A DNA stretch of 12,697 nucleotides from JBICIG01 sp043101605. GTDB lineage: Bacteria; Planctomycetota; Phycisphaerae; Phycisphaerales; UBA1924. Under the pieces are notes generated by a model that was not told the origin of the DNA, did no database searches, and saw nothing but the letters and a program-made list of their open reading frames with translations. Shown here piece after piece: positions 1 to 7,554 of this stretch. Every line of letters begins with the position of its first letter. The first letter of the stretch is position 1. Where the stretch lies: positions 1 to 12,697 of the forward strand of contig JBICIG010000044.1 in NCBI GenBank assembly GCA_043101605.1, read 5' to 3'. A program made the translations under genes and the position numbers.

Positions 1-903
1 GGGGAGCAGAGCGTGGACGAGGTGGACGAGGTAGTCGGGCTTGATGAACTCGAGGAGCCAGCGTCCGAGGAAGAGGAGCACCCCGCCGCCGGCGCCGTCG
101 GACTTGAACCGCAGCCCGACCAACTGGTTCGACCAGAACGCGAGCGCTCCATCCTCGCGCAGCGCGACAAGCACGAACCAGGGGGCGGCGACGGCGGTGA
201 CGACCGCGAGCCCGAGCAGGGGCGCGGTCGCGCGGGCCCAGCCGCGCCACCCGCCGCAGTGAACGAGCCAGACCGTCCAGCCGCCGAGCACGAGAGCCGG
301 GAGTTGCGGGCCCTTGGCGAGAATCGCGAGGGCGAAAGCGATCCACGCGAAGACGAGCCAGGCGGTCGAGCGCGGAAGGGGCACCGATTCGGGCGGGCGA
401 TCGACGCGGGCCGGAGCGACCCAGGCCGTCGAAGCACGCAGGAAGCCGTACAGAGAGGCGGTGGTCAGGGCGGCATAGATCATCTCGGGGCGAGCGTTGC
501 CGCCGTAGGCGAACACGCCGACGCAGGTCGCAAAGATCCCGCCGCTGAGCAGGGCGGTGCGTCGGTCGTAGACGAGGGCGCCGATCGCGATCGCGGCCCA
601 GGCGAGGAAGACGGTCGCGACCATGGAAGGAGCGCGGGCGACCCACGCGGGGATGTCGCGTTCGCCGGCGGCGAGCCCGAGGCCGGCGACAACCCAGTAC
701 ATGAGGGGCGGCTTCTCGAGCCGGCGCTCGCCGCCAAAGGTTGGGACGAGCGGATCGCCGGTGGCGAGTTTCTCGCGGCTGGTCTGGGCGACGAAGTCCT
801 CGTGCGTCTCGAGGGGTCGGCCCGAGAAGACATCCGCGCCGCTCATCAGCCCCGCGGCGAGCAGGATCAGAATCACCACGAGCCCGTGGTTGAAGCGCGT
901 CAT
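1..903 (-). CDS. ArnT/PMT-like GT-C family membrane glycosyltransferase (partial, C-terminus off the left edge)
   Basis: I translated this frame by hand; it is open from the ATG at 903-901 to the window edge (301 codons, no stop). The N-terminus is a hydrophobic helix (about residues 7-22). It is followed by a periplasmic loop with an acidic cluster (ETHED, residues 32-36) and the hallmark KPPLMYW (residues 64-70), the KPPLxYW signature of ArnT and family 39/83 glycosyltransferases. These move a sugar from a polyprenyl-phosphate carrier onto lipid or protein at the outer face of the inner membrane. Hydrophobic stretches at about 92-108, 112-130, 177-193, 197-212 and 220-242 fit the multi-helix fold. 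Family members are about 450-550 residues, so roughly a third is missing. The start is 65 bases after the lipoprotein stop and has its own TAGAAT box. Family assignment is firm; substrate and acceptor cannot be told. Confidence 0.85.
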   Translation of the reverse strand, partial: MTRFNHGLVVILILLAAGLMSGADVFSGRPLETHEDFVAQTSREKLATGDPLVPTFGGERRLEKPPLMYWVVAGLGLAAGERDIPAWVARAPSMVATVFLAWAAIAIGALVYDRRTALLSGGIFATCVGVFAYGGNARPEMIYAALTTASLYGFLRASTAWVAPARVDRPPESVPLPRSTAWLVFAWIAFALAILAKGPQLPALVLGGWTVWLVHCGGWRGWARATAPLLGLAVVTAVAAPWFVLVALREDGALAFWSNQLVGLRFKSDGAGGGVLLFLGRWLLEFIKPDYLVHLVHALLP

Positions 904-910
904 GGGGCCG

Positions 911-916
911 ATTCTA
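911..916 (-). promoter_or_regulatory. TAGAAT -10-like box, leaderless start of the ArnT-like gene
   Basis: On the minus strand TAGAAT is followed by seven bases (CGGCCCC) and then the ATG. There is no SD sequence in front of the ATG. If this is the -10 element, transcription would begin at or next to the A of the start codon. I see no convincing -35. Confidence 0.55.
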
Positions 917-968
917 TGGGAGCCCGGGGGCGCCGGTCCCCCGGGGAAAAGCCGGAGCCTGGGGGCGG

Positions 969-1394
969 TCAGCGCGTCAGCGGGCCCTCGGCGGCGAAGG
1001 GGGTGGCGACGGCTTCGACGCCCTCGCCCGAGGCCCGCTCGAAGTTGAGCGTGCCGGTGAGGCTGAGGGAACTGGCGTCGGGCGAGGCCGCGGTGCCGTC
1101 GATCAGGACCGGCAGCGTGATGCTGACGATGGAGCTGGCGGGAAGGGCGCGACTGACGCGGAAGGTGCTGTCGGCGAGCTGGGTGGTGCCGTCGGCGAGG
1201 GTGTAGTCGATCCGCTTGAGGGTGAGGGACCGGCCCGAGTTGTTGAAGACCTCGAGTTGGAGGGTGGCGACATCGTCGAAGATGACCGCGTCGGCGAGGT
1301 TGACGCCGACGCGCGGGCCGCTGCTCCCGCAGGCCGCCAAGGTGGCTCCGAGGGTGGCGATGCCCGTCGCGATGAGGCTGCGTGTGAGAGTCAT
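969..1394 (-). CDS. Small lipoprotein with LEA14/WHy-like domain
   Basis: The protein has 141 residues. It begins with a short basic-hydrophobic signal peptide and a clean lipobox LAAC (residues 19-22), so Cys22 should be lipidated. Gly at +2 is compatible with outer-membrane sorting in the classical scheme. The rest is a beta-rich domain of about 110 residues, with an alternating pattern around LQLEVFNNSGRSLTLKRIDY and a later VSITLPVLIDG. This resembles the LEA14/WHy domain: a conserved N-S/P turn, then a residue pattern that would pair strands. The domain call rests on pattern alone. Start: the ATG has a strong SD (GGAAGGAG, five bases upstream), unlike most genes here. It lies upstream of the ArnT-like gene in the same direction and divergent from miaA. 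A role in the envelope is inferred; the partner is unknown. Confidence 0.7.
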   Translation of the reverse strand: MTLTRSLIATGIATLGATLAACGSSGPRVGVNLADAVIFDDVATLQLEVFNNSGRSLTLKRIDYTLADGTTQLADSTFRVSRALPASSIVSITLPVLIDGTAASPDASSLSLTGTLNFERASGEGVEAVATPFAAEGPLTR

Positions 1395-1399
1395 GCCCG

Positions 1400-1407
1400 C
1401 TCCTTCC
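1400..1407 (-). promoter_or_regulatory. Shine-Dalgarno site of the lipoprotein gene
   Basis: GGAAGGAG on the minus strand ends five bases before the ATG at 1394. It is one of only two strong SD sites in the window (the other is at 7543-7550), which is why it is worth listing. Confidence 0.7.
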
Positions 1408-1450
1408 GTGTCGAATCGTGGGTGCTGCCGGGACGCGTCCGAACCATGGG

Positions 1451-1456
1451 AGGATA
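1451..1456 (-). promoter_or_regulatory. Possible -10 box (TATCCT) of the lipoprotein gene
   Basis: TATCCT on the minus strand fits the TANNNT form seen at other starts, but would give a leader of about 50 bases, consistent with the SD site there. The match is short and no -35 is obvious, so this is weak. Confidence 0.3.
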
Positions 1457-1550
1457 GTGGCCCGGGCCCGCGTTGGCGATGGACGCGGCGTGCGGCGATT
1501 CGTTCACGCCCCCGGGGCGGGCGGAGGGAACGGGCCGGCGGCCCGGGCGA

Positions 1551-1556
1551 TAAAGT
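1551..1556 (+). promoter_or_regulatory. TAAAGT -10-like box, leaderless start of miaA
   Basis: TAAAGT is followed by five bases (CGGGC) and then GTG at 1562, in frame with miaA. This supports the GTG over the upstream in-frame ATG at 1418, which would place this box inside the coding region. Confidence 0.5.
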
Positions 1557-1561
1557 CGGGC

Positions 1562-2551
1562 GTGGCGAAGGAAGGCGGCCAGATTGACGCGACGCGCGGG
1601 GGGGCGCCCCCGCTGCTGCCGGTGATCGCCGGTCCGACCGCGGGCGGCAAGACGGGGCTGGGTGTGGCGCTGGCGCAGCGGCTGGGCGAGATCGGGCTGC
1701 CCCTCGGCGAGGTTGTCAGCGCTGATTCGATGCAGATCTACGCCGGGCTCGACATCGGATCGGCCAAGCCGACGGCTCAGGAACAGGACGGCATCCCGCA
1801 TCATCTTCTGAGCATCGCCGACCCGCGCGATCGGTTCTCGGTGAGCCAGTGGCTCGACGCGGCCGAGGAGGCGATCGACTCGATCCGCGCGCGCGCGCGG
1901 ACGCCGATCGTGGTCGGCGGGACGCACCTGTACATCAAGAGCCTGCTCGAAGGAATGTTCGACGGGCCCGGGGCGGACGAAGCGATCCGGGCGGAACTGG
2001 CGGCGATGGACCCGGGCGAACGCCGACGCGAACTCGAACGGGTCGATCCGCCGGCGGCGGCGCGGATCCACCCCAACGACGAGCGGCGGACGGTGCGCGC
2101 GCTCGAGGTCTACCGGCTGACCGGGCGGGCGATCTCCGAGCACCAGCAGCAATGGGATCGGGCCGCGGTCCGCCCCGGGGCGGTGCTGATCGGGCTGGAT
2201 TGGGAGAGCGGGGCGATCAATCGGCGGATCAACGCGCGGGTGCGGGCGATGATCGAGCAGGGGCTGGTGGAGGAAGCTCGGGGGCTTTTCGAGCGCGGGC
2301 TGCTCGGGCCGCAGGCGATCGAGGCGCTGGGGTACAAGCAACTGGTCGCCCACTTCCGGGGGGAGTGCGGGCTGGAGGAGGCCGTCGAGCGGATCAAGAT
2401 CGAGACGCGTCGGTTCGCCAAGGCGCAGCGGACCTGGCTTCGCAGGCTTCGCCCGACGCCCGGGTCGCTCTGGATCGATGCGGGGCTGGAAGAACCGAAT
2501 GGATGGGTTGAGACCGTGCTCGGGCATCTGGCGGGACCGGTGAGGGCTTGA
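1562..2551 (+). CDS. miaA: tRNA dimethylallyltransferase
   Basis: MiaA transfers a dimethylallyl group from DMAPP to N6 of A37 in tRNAs that read UNN codons. From the GTG start the protein has 329 residues, close to the family's usual 300-320. The P-loop GPTAGGKT is at residues 24-31, followed by SADSMQIYAGLDIGSAKP (about 53-70), IPHHLLSIADP, the VVGGTHLYIKSLLEGMFDGP block and RRTVRALEVYRLTG. All are standard MiaA motifs, and the catalytic Asp of the ADSMQIY block is present. The frame stays open upstream to an ATG at 1418, which would add 48 Gly/Arg-rich residues without family resemblance. The GTG at 1562, with a TAAAGT box just before it, is the better start. Divergent from the lipoprotein gene; the downstream gap to topA is 245 bp, so it is probably monocistronic. 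Confidence 0.95.
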   Translation: MAKEGGQIDATRGGAPPLLPVIAGPTAGGKTGLGVALAQRLGEIGLPLGEVVSADSMQIYAGLDIGSAKPTAQEQDGIPHHLLSIADPRDRFSVSQWLDAAEEAIDSIRARARTPIVVGGTHLYIKSLLEGMFDGPGADEAIRAELAAMDPGERRRELERVDPPAAARIHPNDERRTVRALEVYRLTGRAISEHQQQWDRAAVRPGAVLIGLDWESGAINRRINARVRAMIEQGLVEEARGLFERGLLGPQAIEALGYKQLVAHFRGECGLEEAVERIKIETRRFAKAQRTWLRRLRPTPGSLWIDAGLEEPNGWVETVLGHLAGPVRA

Positions 2552-2796
2552 TCCGAGTTTTTGATTGGGTTTTGATGGGGTTCCGCGGCGTTGGAGCGCG
2601 AACAAACGGGGGAAGCAGGGCGTTTGAGAGGGTTGAAAATCGACGCACCCGGGTCGGCTGGCCGACTCTGAGAGCGTGGGATGGGCGGTCCGGGCGGGAA
2701 GGCTCTTGACTCGGGGGCTGCCGCCCGCTTCCCTCATTCCCGCGGCCGAGGGGCCGGGAGAAGAACCCGCGGACGGCGATCCCGGGGCGAGGACCC
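2552..2796 (+). other. 245-bp gap between miaA and topA, with small inverted repeats
   Basis: No gene is supported here. Two T-runs (2557-2561 and 2571-2574) follow the miaA stop without a clear stem before them. An inverted repeat GTCGG-CTGG-CCGAC lies at 2653-2666 (five-base arms as written). A second GC-rich hairpin, with arms at about 2739-2747 and 2752-2758, lies about 40 bases before topA. TTGACT at 2706-2711 resembles a -35, but TTCCCT 17 bases later is a poor -10. I find no TA dinucleotide in the gap, so the TANNNT box seen elsewhere is absent. How topA is transcribed is unclear from sequence alone. Confidence 0.4.
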
Positions 2797-5556
2797 ATGG
2801 CCAAGAAGACTTCCAAGAAGAGCCCGGCGCGGAGAAAGAGCACCAAGAAGGTTGCCAAGAAGGCGCCTTCTCGCGCCGGCGGCGGGGGGCGTCGGGGGTC
2901 GGGGCTCGGGTACAAGGCGGGCGCGGCCGAGGGCAAGCAACTGGTGATCGTCGAGTCGCCGGCGAAGGCGAAGACGATCAATCGGTACCTGGGCGACGGG
3001 TTCGTGGTGCTCGCGAGCGTGGGGCATGTGCGCGACCTGCCGAGCAAGGCGCCCAAGGGGACCAAGCAGCCGGTGCCGGGCGTGGACCTCGAGAATCGGT
3101 TCGCGCCGACCTACGAGATCCTGCCGGGCAAGGACGCGGTGATCCGCGACCTCAAGCGGGCGGCCAAGGACGCGCTGGGCTCGGGCGGAGAGATCTGGTT
3201 CGCGACCGACCTCGACCGCGAGGGCGAGGCGATCGCGTGGCACCTGGCGCAGGAGCTGGGGATCCGCTCGGACCGGGCCAAGCGCGTGGTCTTCGGAGCG
3301 ATCACCAAGGACGAAATCGGGCGGGCGTTCCAGCACCCGCACCCGATCGACGAGGACCGGGTCAACGCGCAGCAGGCGCGTCGGATCCTGGACCGCATCG
3401 TCGGGTACCAGGTCTCGCCGCTGCTGTGGAAGAAGGTGGCTCGGGGTCTGAGCGCGGGGCGGGTGCAGTCGGTCGCGGTGCGGCTGGTGGTCGAGCGGGA
3501 GCGGGCGATCGATGCGCATGTGCCCGATGAGTCGTGGACGATGCAGGCGAACTTCGCGCTCGATCAGAGTGTCGCGGCCAAACTCGTCGACCAGTGGCGC
3601 GGGTTCGTGACGGCCAAGGACGCCAAGGGCAACACGCCGACGATCAAGAGCCAGAACGCGTGGCTGGCCGAGCACCGGGGCGTCCGTGCGGAGTTGATCG
3701 AGGTCGCGGGCGGGAAGTTCGACATCTCGCAGGCGGGCGAGCGGGGCGACGACGCGGGGGCGGATCTCTCGCCGAGGGTCGCGGAAGTGGCGCGGCTGGC
3801 GGGGCTGGACGATCTCTCGATCGAGACCGGCGAGGACGCCGACGCCAAGGGCCCGGCCCGCCGGAAGGTCACGATCTCCGGCACGCCCGACGCGTCGGTG
3901 GAGTACCGGGTCCGCTCGATCGAGACCAAGCGGACGAAGGTCAAGCCGAGCGCGCCGTTCATCACCTCGACGCTGCAGCAGGCGGCATCGAGCCGGCTGG
4001 GCTTCGGCGCGCAGCGGACGATGCGGGCGGCGCAGTCGCTCTACGAGGGCGTGGACATCCCGGGCGAGGGACCGGTCGGTCTGATCACCTACATGCGAAC
4101 CGACTCGACGCACCTGTCGGGCGAGGCGGTGTCGATGGCGCGGCGGTACATCCAGGAGTCGTTCGGCGACCGGTACCTGCCCGCCAAGCCCCAGGTGTAC
4201 TCGTCTTCCAACAAGGCGGCGCAGGAAGCCCACGAGGCGATCCGCCCGACCTCGCTGGACTACCCGCCCGACCGCGTGAAGCGCTCGCTGACCAACGACC
4301 AGTACCGGCTGTACGAGATCATCTGGGAGCGATTCGTCTCGTGCCAGATGAGTCCGGCCGAGTGGGATTCGACGAGCGTGGTGCTCGAGGGCGGGCGGGA
4401 CGCCGCGAGGCCGGTGGCGTTCCGCGCATCGGGTCGCGTGCTGGCGTTCGACGGGTTCTACCGCGTGTCGGGGGTGCCGACGAGTTCGGAGACCGCGACG
4501 CTCCCGCCGCTGGAGGAGAAGCAGTCGCTGCACCCGTTCTCGATCGAGCCGACGCAGCGGTTCAGCAGCCCCCCGCCTCGGTACACCGAGGCGTCGCTCA
4601 TCAAGAAGCTCGAGGAGGAGGGGATCGGGCGACCCTCGACCTACGCGGCGATCATCCAGACGATCCAGGACCGGAGCTATGTCGAGCAGGTGGAGCGGCG
4701 TTTCCACGCGACGGACCTGGGCGAGGTGGTGACCGACAAACTGATCGGCGCGTTCCCGCGGCTGATGGATGTGGGGTACACGCGCGAGATGGAGACCGAG
4801 CTGGACAAGATCGAGGACGAGCACCTCGACTGGATCGACATGCTCGACCGGTTCTACAAGCGGTTCAGCGAGAACCTCGAGCGGGCGCACGAGGAGCTCA
4901 AGCACGCCAAGGCCGAGGTGCAGCCCTCGGAGCACACCTGCCCGGACTGCGGCGCGCCGCTGGTGTACCGATTCGGGAAGAACGGGCGGTTCCTGAGCTG
5001 CTCGACCTATCCCGAGTGCAAGTACGCGTGCCCGATCGATCGCCAGGGTCGGCCGAAGATGGCCGAGTTCGTGGATGTGGCGTGCCCGAAGACGGGCCGC
5101 CCGATGATCCGCAAGACCGGGCGGTTCGGGCCCTTCCTGGCAACCGTGCTCGAGGAGGGGGAGTCTCCCGAAGATGTGGGGATGATCCTGAACATCGACA
5201 AGAAGGGGCATGTGACGGCTCCCTCGCCGCCGCCTCTGGAGACCGACCTGCCCTGCCCGACCTGCGAGGCGCCGCTGAACCTGCGCAACGGCGTGCGCGG
5301 GCCGTGGCTCGGATGCAGCCGGTTCCCCAAGTGCCGCGGGCGCGGCAAGTGGACCGAGCTCCCAGAGAAGATGCGCGAGGAGCTGGAAGCGCGGCTCGAG
5401 GCGCACGAGCAGGCGAATCCGATCCCGGTGATCACGCGGCTGGACGGCACGCCGCTGACCGACGCCAAGGGCAAGCCGGTCAAGGACGCGCCGACGGTCA
5501 ACGAACTGGTGCTCGACGAGGACCCGCGCCAGTCGGGGCAGCGCCGGGCGGGGTGA
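2797..5556 (+). CDS. topA: DNA topoisomerase I (type IA)
   Basis: TopA relaxes negative supercoils by passing one DNA strand through a transient 5'-phosphotyrosine break. The protein has 919 residues (E. coli 865). In order: a Lys/Arg-rich head (1-36); the Toprim domain, with VIVESPAKAKTI (Glu53) and ATDLDREGEAIAW (Asp138, Asp140); the ARRILDRIVGYQVSPLLW and LSAGRVQSVAVRLVVERE blocks; the active-site segment LITYMRTDST with Tyr432; and EGIGRPSTYAAIIQTI. The tail has two intact four-Cys zinc ribbons (C715, C718, C735, C741 and C820, C823, C840, C846). Between them is a degenerate finger (about 762-790) that keeps the fold pattern but only one Cys. A final Asp/Lys-rich stretch closes the protein. 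An insert at about 260-375 is longer than in E. coli. The ATG has a weak GAGGA five bases upstream and no TANNNT box. All catalytic residues are present. Confidence 0.97.
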   Translation: MAKKTSKKSPARRKSTKKVAKKAPSRAGGGGRRGSGLGYKAGAAEGKQLVIVESPAKAKTINRYLGDGFVVLASVGHVRDLPSKAPKGTKQPVPGVDLENRFAPTYEILPGKDAVIRDLKRAAKDALGSGGEIWFATDLDREGEAIAWHLAQELGIRSDRAKRVVFGAITKDEIGRAFQHPHPIDEDRVNAQQARRILDRIVGYQVSPLLWKKVARGLSAGRVQSVAVRLVVERERAIDAHVPDESWTMQANFALDQSVAAKLVDQWRGFVTAKDAKGNTPTIKSQNAWLAEHRGVRAELIEVAGGKFDISQAGERGDDAGADLSPRVAEVARLAGLDDLSIETGEDADAKGPARRKVTISGTPDASVEYRVRSIETKRTKVKPSAPFITSTLQQAASSRLGFGAQRTMRAAQSLYEGVDIPGEGPVGLITYMRTDSTHLSGEAVSMARRYIQESFGDRYLPAKPQVYSSSNKAAQEAHEAIRPTSLDYPPDRVKRSLTNDQYRLYEIIWERFVSCQMSPAEWDSTSVVLEGGRDAARPVAFRASGRVLAFDGFYRVSGVPTSSETATLPPLEEKQSLHPFSIEPTQRFSSPPPRYTEASLIKKLEEEGIGRPSTYAAIIQTIQDRSYVEQVERRFHATDLGEVVTDKLIGAFPRLMDVGYTREMETELDKIEDEHLDWIDMLDRFYKRFSENLERAHEELKHAKAEVQPSEHTCPDCGAPLVYRFGKNGRFLSCSTYPECKYACPIDRQGRPKMAEFVDVACPKTGRPMIRKTGRFGPFLATVLEEGESPEDVGMILNIDKKGHVTAPSPPPLETDLPCPTCEAPLNLRNGVRGPWLGCSRFPKCRGRGKWTELPEKMREELEARLEAHEQANPIPVITRLDGTPLTDAKGKPVKDAPTVNELVLDEDPRQSGQRRAG

Positions 5557-5609
5557 GCGCGCACGGGGCAACCCGGGCGCGAGGAGGCGTGGCCTTCGCG
5601 TGGCTCAGA

Positions 5610-5623
5610 CCCCGGCACCGGGG
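5610..5623 (+). terminator. Possible hairpin after topA
   Basis: CCCCG-GCAC-CGGGG forms a five-base all-G:C stem with a four-base loop, 54 bases after the topA stop and before the TATAGT box of the next gene. There is no T-run, so it is not a classic intrinsic terminator. Its position between two transcription units is the main argument. Confidence 0.3.
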
Positions 5624-5668
5624 CTCGATCGCGATCGCCGATTCCCGAATGCCCTGATCCGCTTCCCG

Positions 5669-5674
5669 TATAGT
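5669..5674 (+). promoter_or_regulatory. TATAGT -10 box upstream of the chloride transporter gene
   Basis: This is the best -10 match in the topA-clc gap. Counting 6-7 bases on, transcription would start near 5681 and leave a leader of about 26 bases before the ATG at 5707. No clear -35 and only a weak purine run in the leader. Confidence 0.45.
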
Positions 5675-5706
5675 CCGGGCACTTCCGGATCGGGGCCCTT
5701 CGACGC

Positions 5707-7530
5707 ATGGCCGACTCGCTGCTGACAACCCTGCGACGACTGGCGCACCGCACGGGCGTGCCGACCGAGTGGGGGATGATCCTGATCGGGGCGGTGATCG
5801 GGACGCTGACGGCGTTCGGGGCGATCGGTTTTGCCGAGACGCTGCACTGGGTCGAGGACCGGTTGCAGAGCGTGCAGCGTTCGCAGGGCGTGTGGACGAT
5901 CGTGGTGTTCCCGGTGGTGGGGATGGCGCTGTCGGGGGTGCTGATTCACCTGTTCGCTTCGGAGGCGCGTGGGCACGGCGTGCCGCAGGTGATGAAGGCG
6001 CTGATCCAGCGCGGCGGACGCATCAAGGCGAGCGTGGGGATCACCAAGGTCTTCGCGTCGATCCTGACGGTCGGGAGCGGCGGGTCGGCGGGGACCGAGG
6101 GACCGATCGTGCAGATCGGCGCCACCGCCGGGAGCGTGGCGGGGCAACGGCTGAAGGTCGGGCGTGAGCAGATGGGGGTGTTCGTCGGGTGCGGGGCGGC
6201 GGCGGGGATCAGCTCGATCTTCAACGCACCCATCGCGGGCGTGTTCTTCGTGATGGAGATCCTGCTGCGCGACTTCAACCTGCGGACCTTCACGCCCATC
6301 GTCGTCGCGTCGGTGTTCAGCGCGGTGACGACGCAGGCGGTGCTGGGGGAGAACGAGGCGATCTTCGGGGTGTCGGAGCTGCTGCACCAGGCGCAGTTCA
6401 CGCCACGCGAGCTGCCCAGCTATGTGCTGCTGGGGGCGATCTGCGGGGTGGTGGCGGTGGCGTTCAACCGGCTGCTGCACTGGGGCGAGGATGTGTACGA
6501 CGGCATCCGGCTGCACCCGCTGCTCAAGCCGATCACCGGCGCGCTGCTGCTGGGTGTGCTGGGGATCGCGTTCGTGTACATGACGCGGTCGTACGGCGGC
6601 GAGGGGGAGTTCGCGCACACGCCGGCGATCTTCGGGAACGGATACTCGACCATCGAGGAGCTGCTCGACCCCACCTCGTACCACGCGCTGGATGTGCTGC
6701 CGATGGCGGTCTCGCTGCTGGTGCTGCTGGTGGCGTTCAAGATGGTCGCCACGACGGTGACGCTCGCGTCGGGCGGGTCGGGGGGCGTGTTCGCCCCGAG
6801 CCTGTTCCTGGGAGCGGCGGCGGGGGCGGCGCTGGGCGATGCGCTCGACTCGGCCGGGCTCCTGCCCGAGGGATCCACCCCCGCGGCGTACGCGCTGGTG
6901 GGGATGGCGGCGGTCGTCGCGGGCACCACCCACGCGCCCCTGACGGCGATCCTCATCCTCTTCGAGCTCACCCGCAATGTCTATGTCGTCCTCCCCATCA
7001 TGCTCGCGGCGATCGTCGCGACCGTCGTCGCCCAGCTCATCGAGCGCGACTCGATCTACACCTACAAGCTCCGGCGCGCGGGCGTGCTCAAGAACTGGGC
7101 GACCGACGCGGCGACGCTGCGCCGCATCTCCGTCGCGAGCTGCGACCTCACCCCCATGCCCCCCGAGGCGATCTACCCCTCCGACCCGCTCAGCAAGCTG
7201 ATCATGCTCCACGCGAGCCACCTGATCCCGGATTTCCCCGTCGTCGACCAGCAGACGGGCAAGTACATCGGGCTGGTGGTCGGGCGCGACCTGCGCACGG
7301 CGCTGATCGACCGCGAGGCGATCCCGCTGCTGCTGGTCGCCGAGCTGATGCGGACGGACCTGCCGACGGTCAGCCGCGACGAGTCGCTCGACCAGGTGAT
7401 GGACAAGTTCGCCGGGCACGATGTCGCGAGCCTGGTGGTGGTCAGCCCGATCGACGCGGAATTGCCGATGGGGATGATCACGCGCGCCGATGTGATCAAA
7501 CGCTACCGCGCCGCGCTCGACGAGGGCTGA
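5707..7530 (+). CDS. CLC-type chloride channel/transporter with C-terminal CBS pair
   Basis: The protein has 607 residues. The three anion-selectivity motifs of the CLC family are present: GHGVP (89-93; Ser of the classical GSGIP is His90), GSGGSAGTEGP (123-133, gating Glu131) and GVFAP (360-364). The segment FNAPIAGVFFVME (about 172-184) aligns with FNAPLAGILFIIEE of E. coli ClcA. Glu184 matches Glu202, but the next residue, matching the internal proton glutamate Glu203, is Ile185. Two CBS domains fill about 480-603, starting at MPPEAIYPSDPL and ending in GMITRADVIKRY; they often bind adenine nucleotides in this family. The gating Glu favours an H+/Cl- exchanger, but the Ile185 change leaves coupling uncertain. 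It heads a same-strand group with a 24-base gap to the next gene. Codon choice shifts to C-ending from about 6900 to 7250. Confidence 0.93.
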   Translation: MADSLLTTLRRLAHRTGVPTEWGMILIGAVIGTLTAFGAIGFAETLHWVEDRLQSVQRSQGVWTIVVFPVVGMALSGVLIHLFASEARGHGVPQVMKALIQRGGRIKASVGITKVFASILTVGSGGSAGTEGPIVQIGATAGSVAGQRLKVGREQMGVFVGCGAAAGISSIFNAPIAGVFFVMEILLRDFNLRTFTPIVVASVFSAVTTQAVLGENEAIFGVSELLHQAQFTPRELPSYVLLGAICGVVAVAFNRLLHWGEDVYDGIRLHPLLKPITGALLLGVLGIAFVYMTRSYGGEGEFAHTPAIFGNGYSTIEELLDPTSYHALDVLPMAVSLLVLLVAFKMVATTVTLASGGSGGVFAPSLFLGAAAGAALGDALDSAGLLPEGSTPAAYALVGMAAVVAGTTHAPLTAILILFELTRNVYVVLPIMLAAIVATVVAQLIERDSIYTYKLRRAGVLKNWATDAATLRRISVASCDLTPMPPEAIYPSDPLSKLIMLHASHLIPDFPVVDQQTGKYIGLVVGRDLRTALIDREAIPLLLVAELMRTDLPTVSRDESLDQVMDKFAGHDVASLVVVSPIDAELPMGMITRADVIKRYRAALDEG

Positions 7531-7542
7531 CGCGGGCACCTT

Positions 7543-7550
7543 GGGGAGGA
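7543..7550 (+). promoter_or_regulatory. Shine-Dalgarno site of the DUF2231-like gene
   Basis: GGGGAGGA ends four bases before the ATG at 7555. A strong SD and no TANNNT box fit translation from a shared mRNA rather than a separate leaderless transcript. Confidence 0.65.
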
Positions 7551-7554
7551 TGAC

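Noticed and set aside
13..1206. A plus-strand open frame of 397 codons over the left end.
   Set aside because: The product is Gly/Glu/Arg-rich without domains, and the minus strand carries an ArnT-like enzyme with KPPLMYW and a lipoprotein with a lipobox.
1418..1561. An upstream in-frame ATG that would extend miaA by 48 residues.
   Set aside because: The extension does not resemble MiaA, and a TAAAGT box precedes the GTG at 1562.
2706..2734. TTGACT with TTCCCT 17 bases on, as a topA promoter.
   Set aside because: The -10 part is a poor match and has no TA step, so I list it only as a note on the gap.
2734..5571. A long open frame of about 945 codons on the minus strand opposite topA.
   Set aside because: Its product is an Arg/His/Leu-rich low-complexity shadow, while the opposite strand is an intact TopA with all motifs. 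High G+C leaves antisense frames open.
5631..5638. GCGATCGC, the same as the cyanobacterial HIP1 repeat, here and near 586.
   Set aside because: GATC and CGATCG are common in this GC-rich sequence and the octamer is not frequent enough here to be a repeat family.
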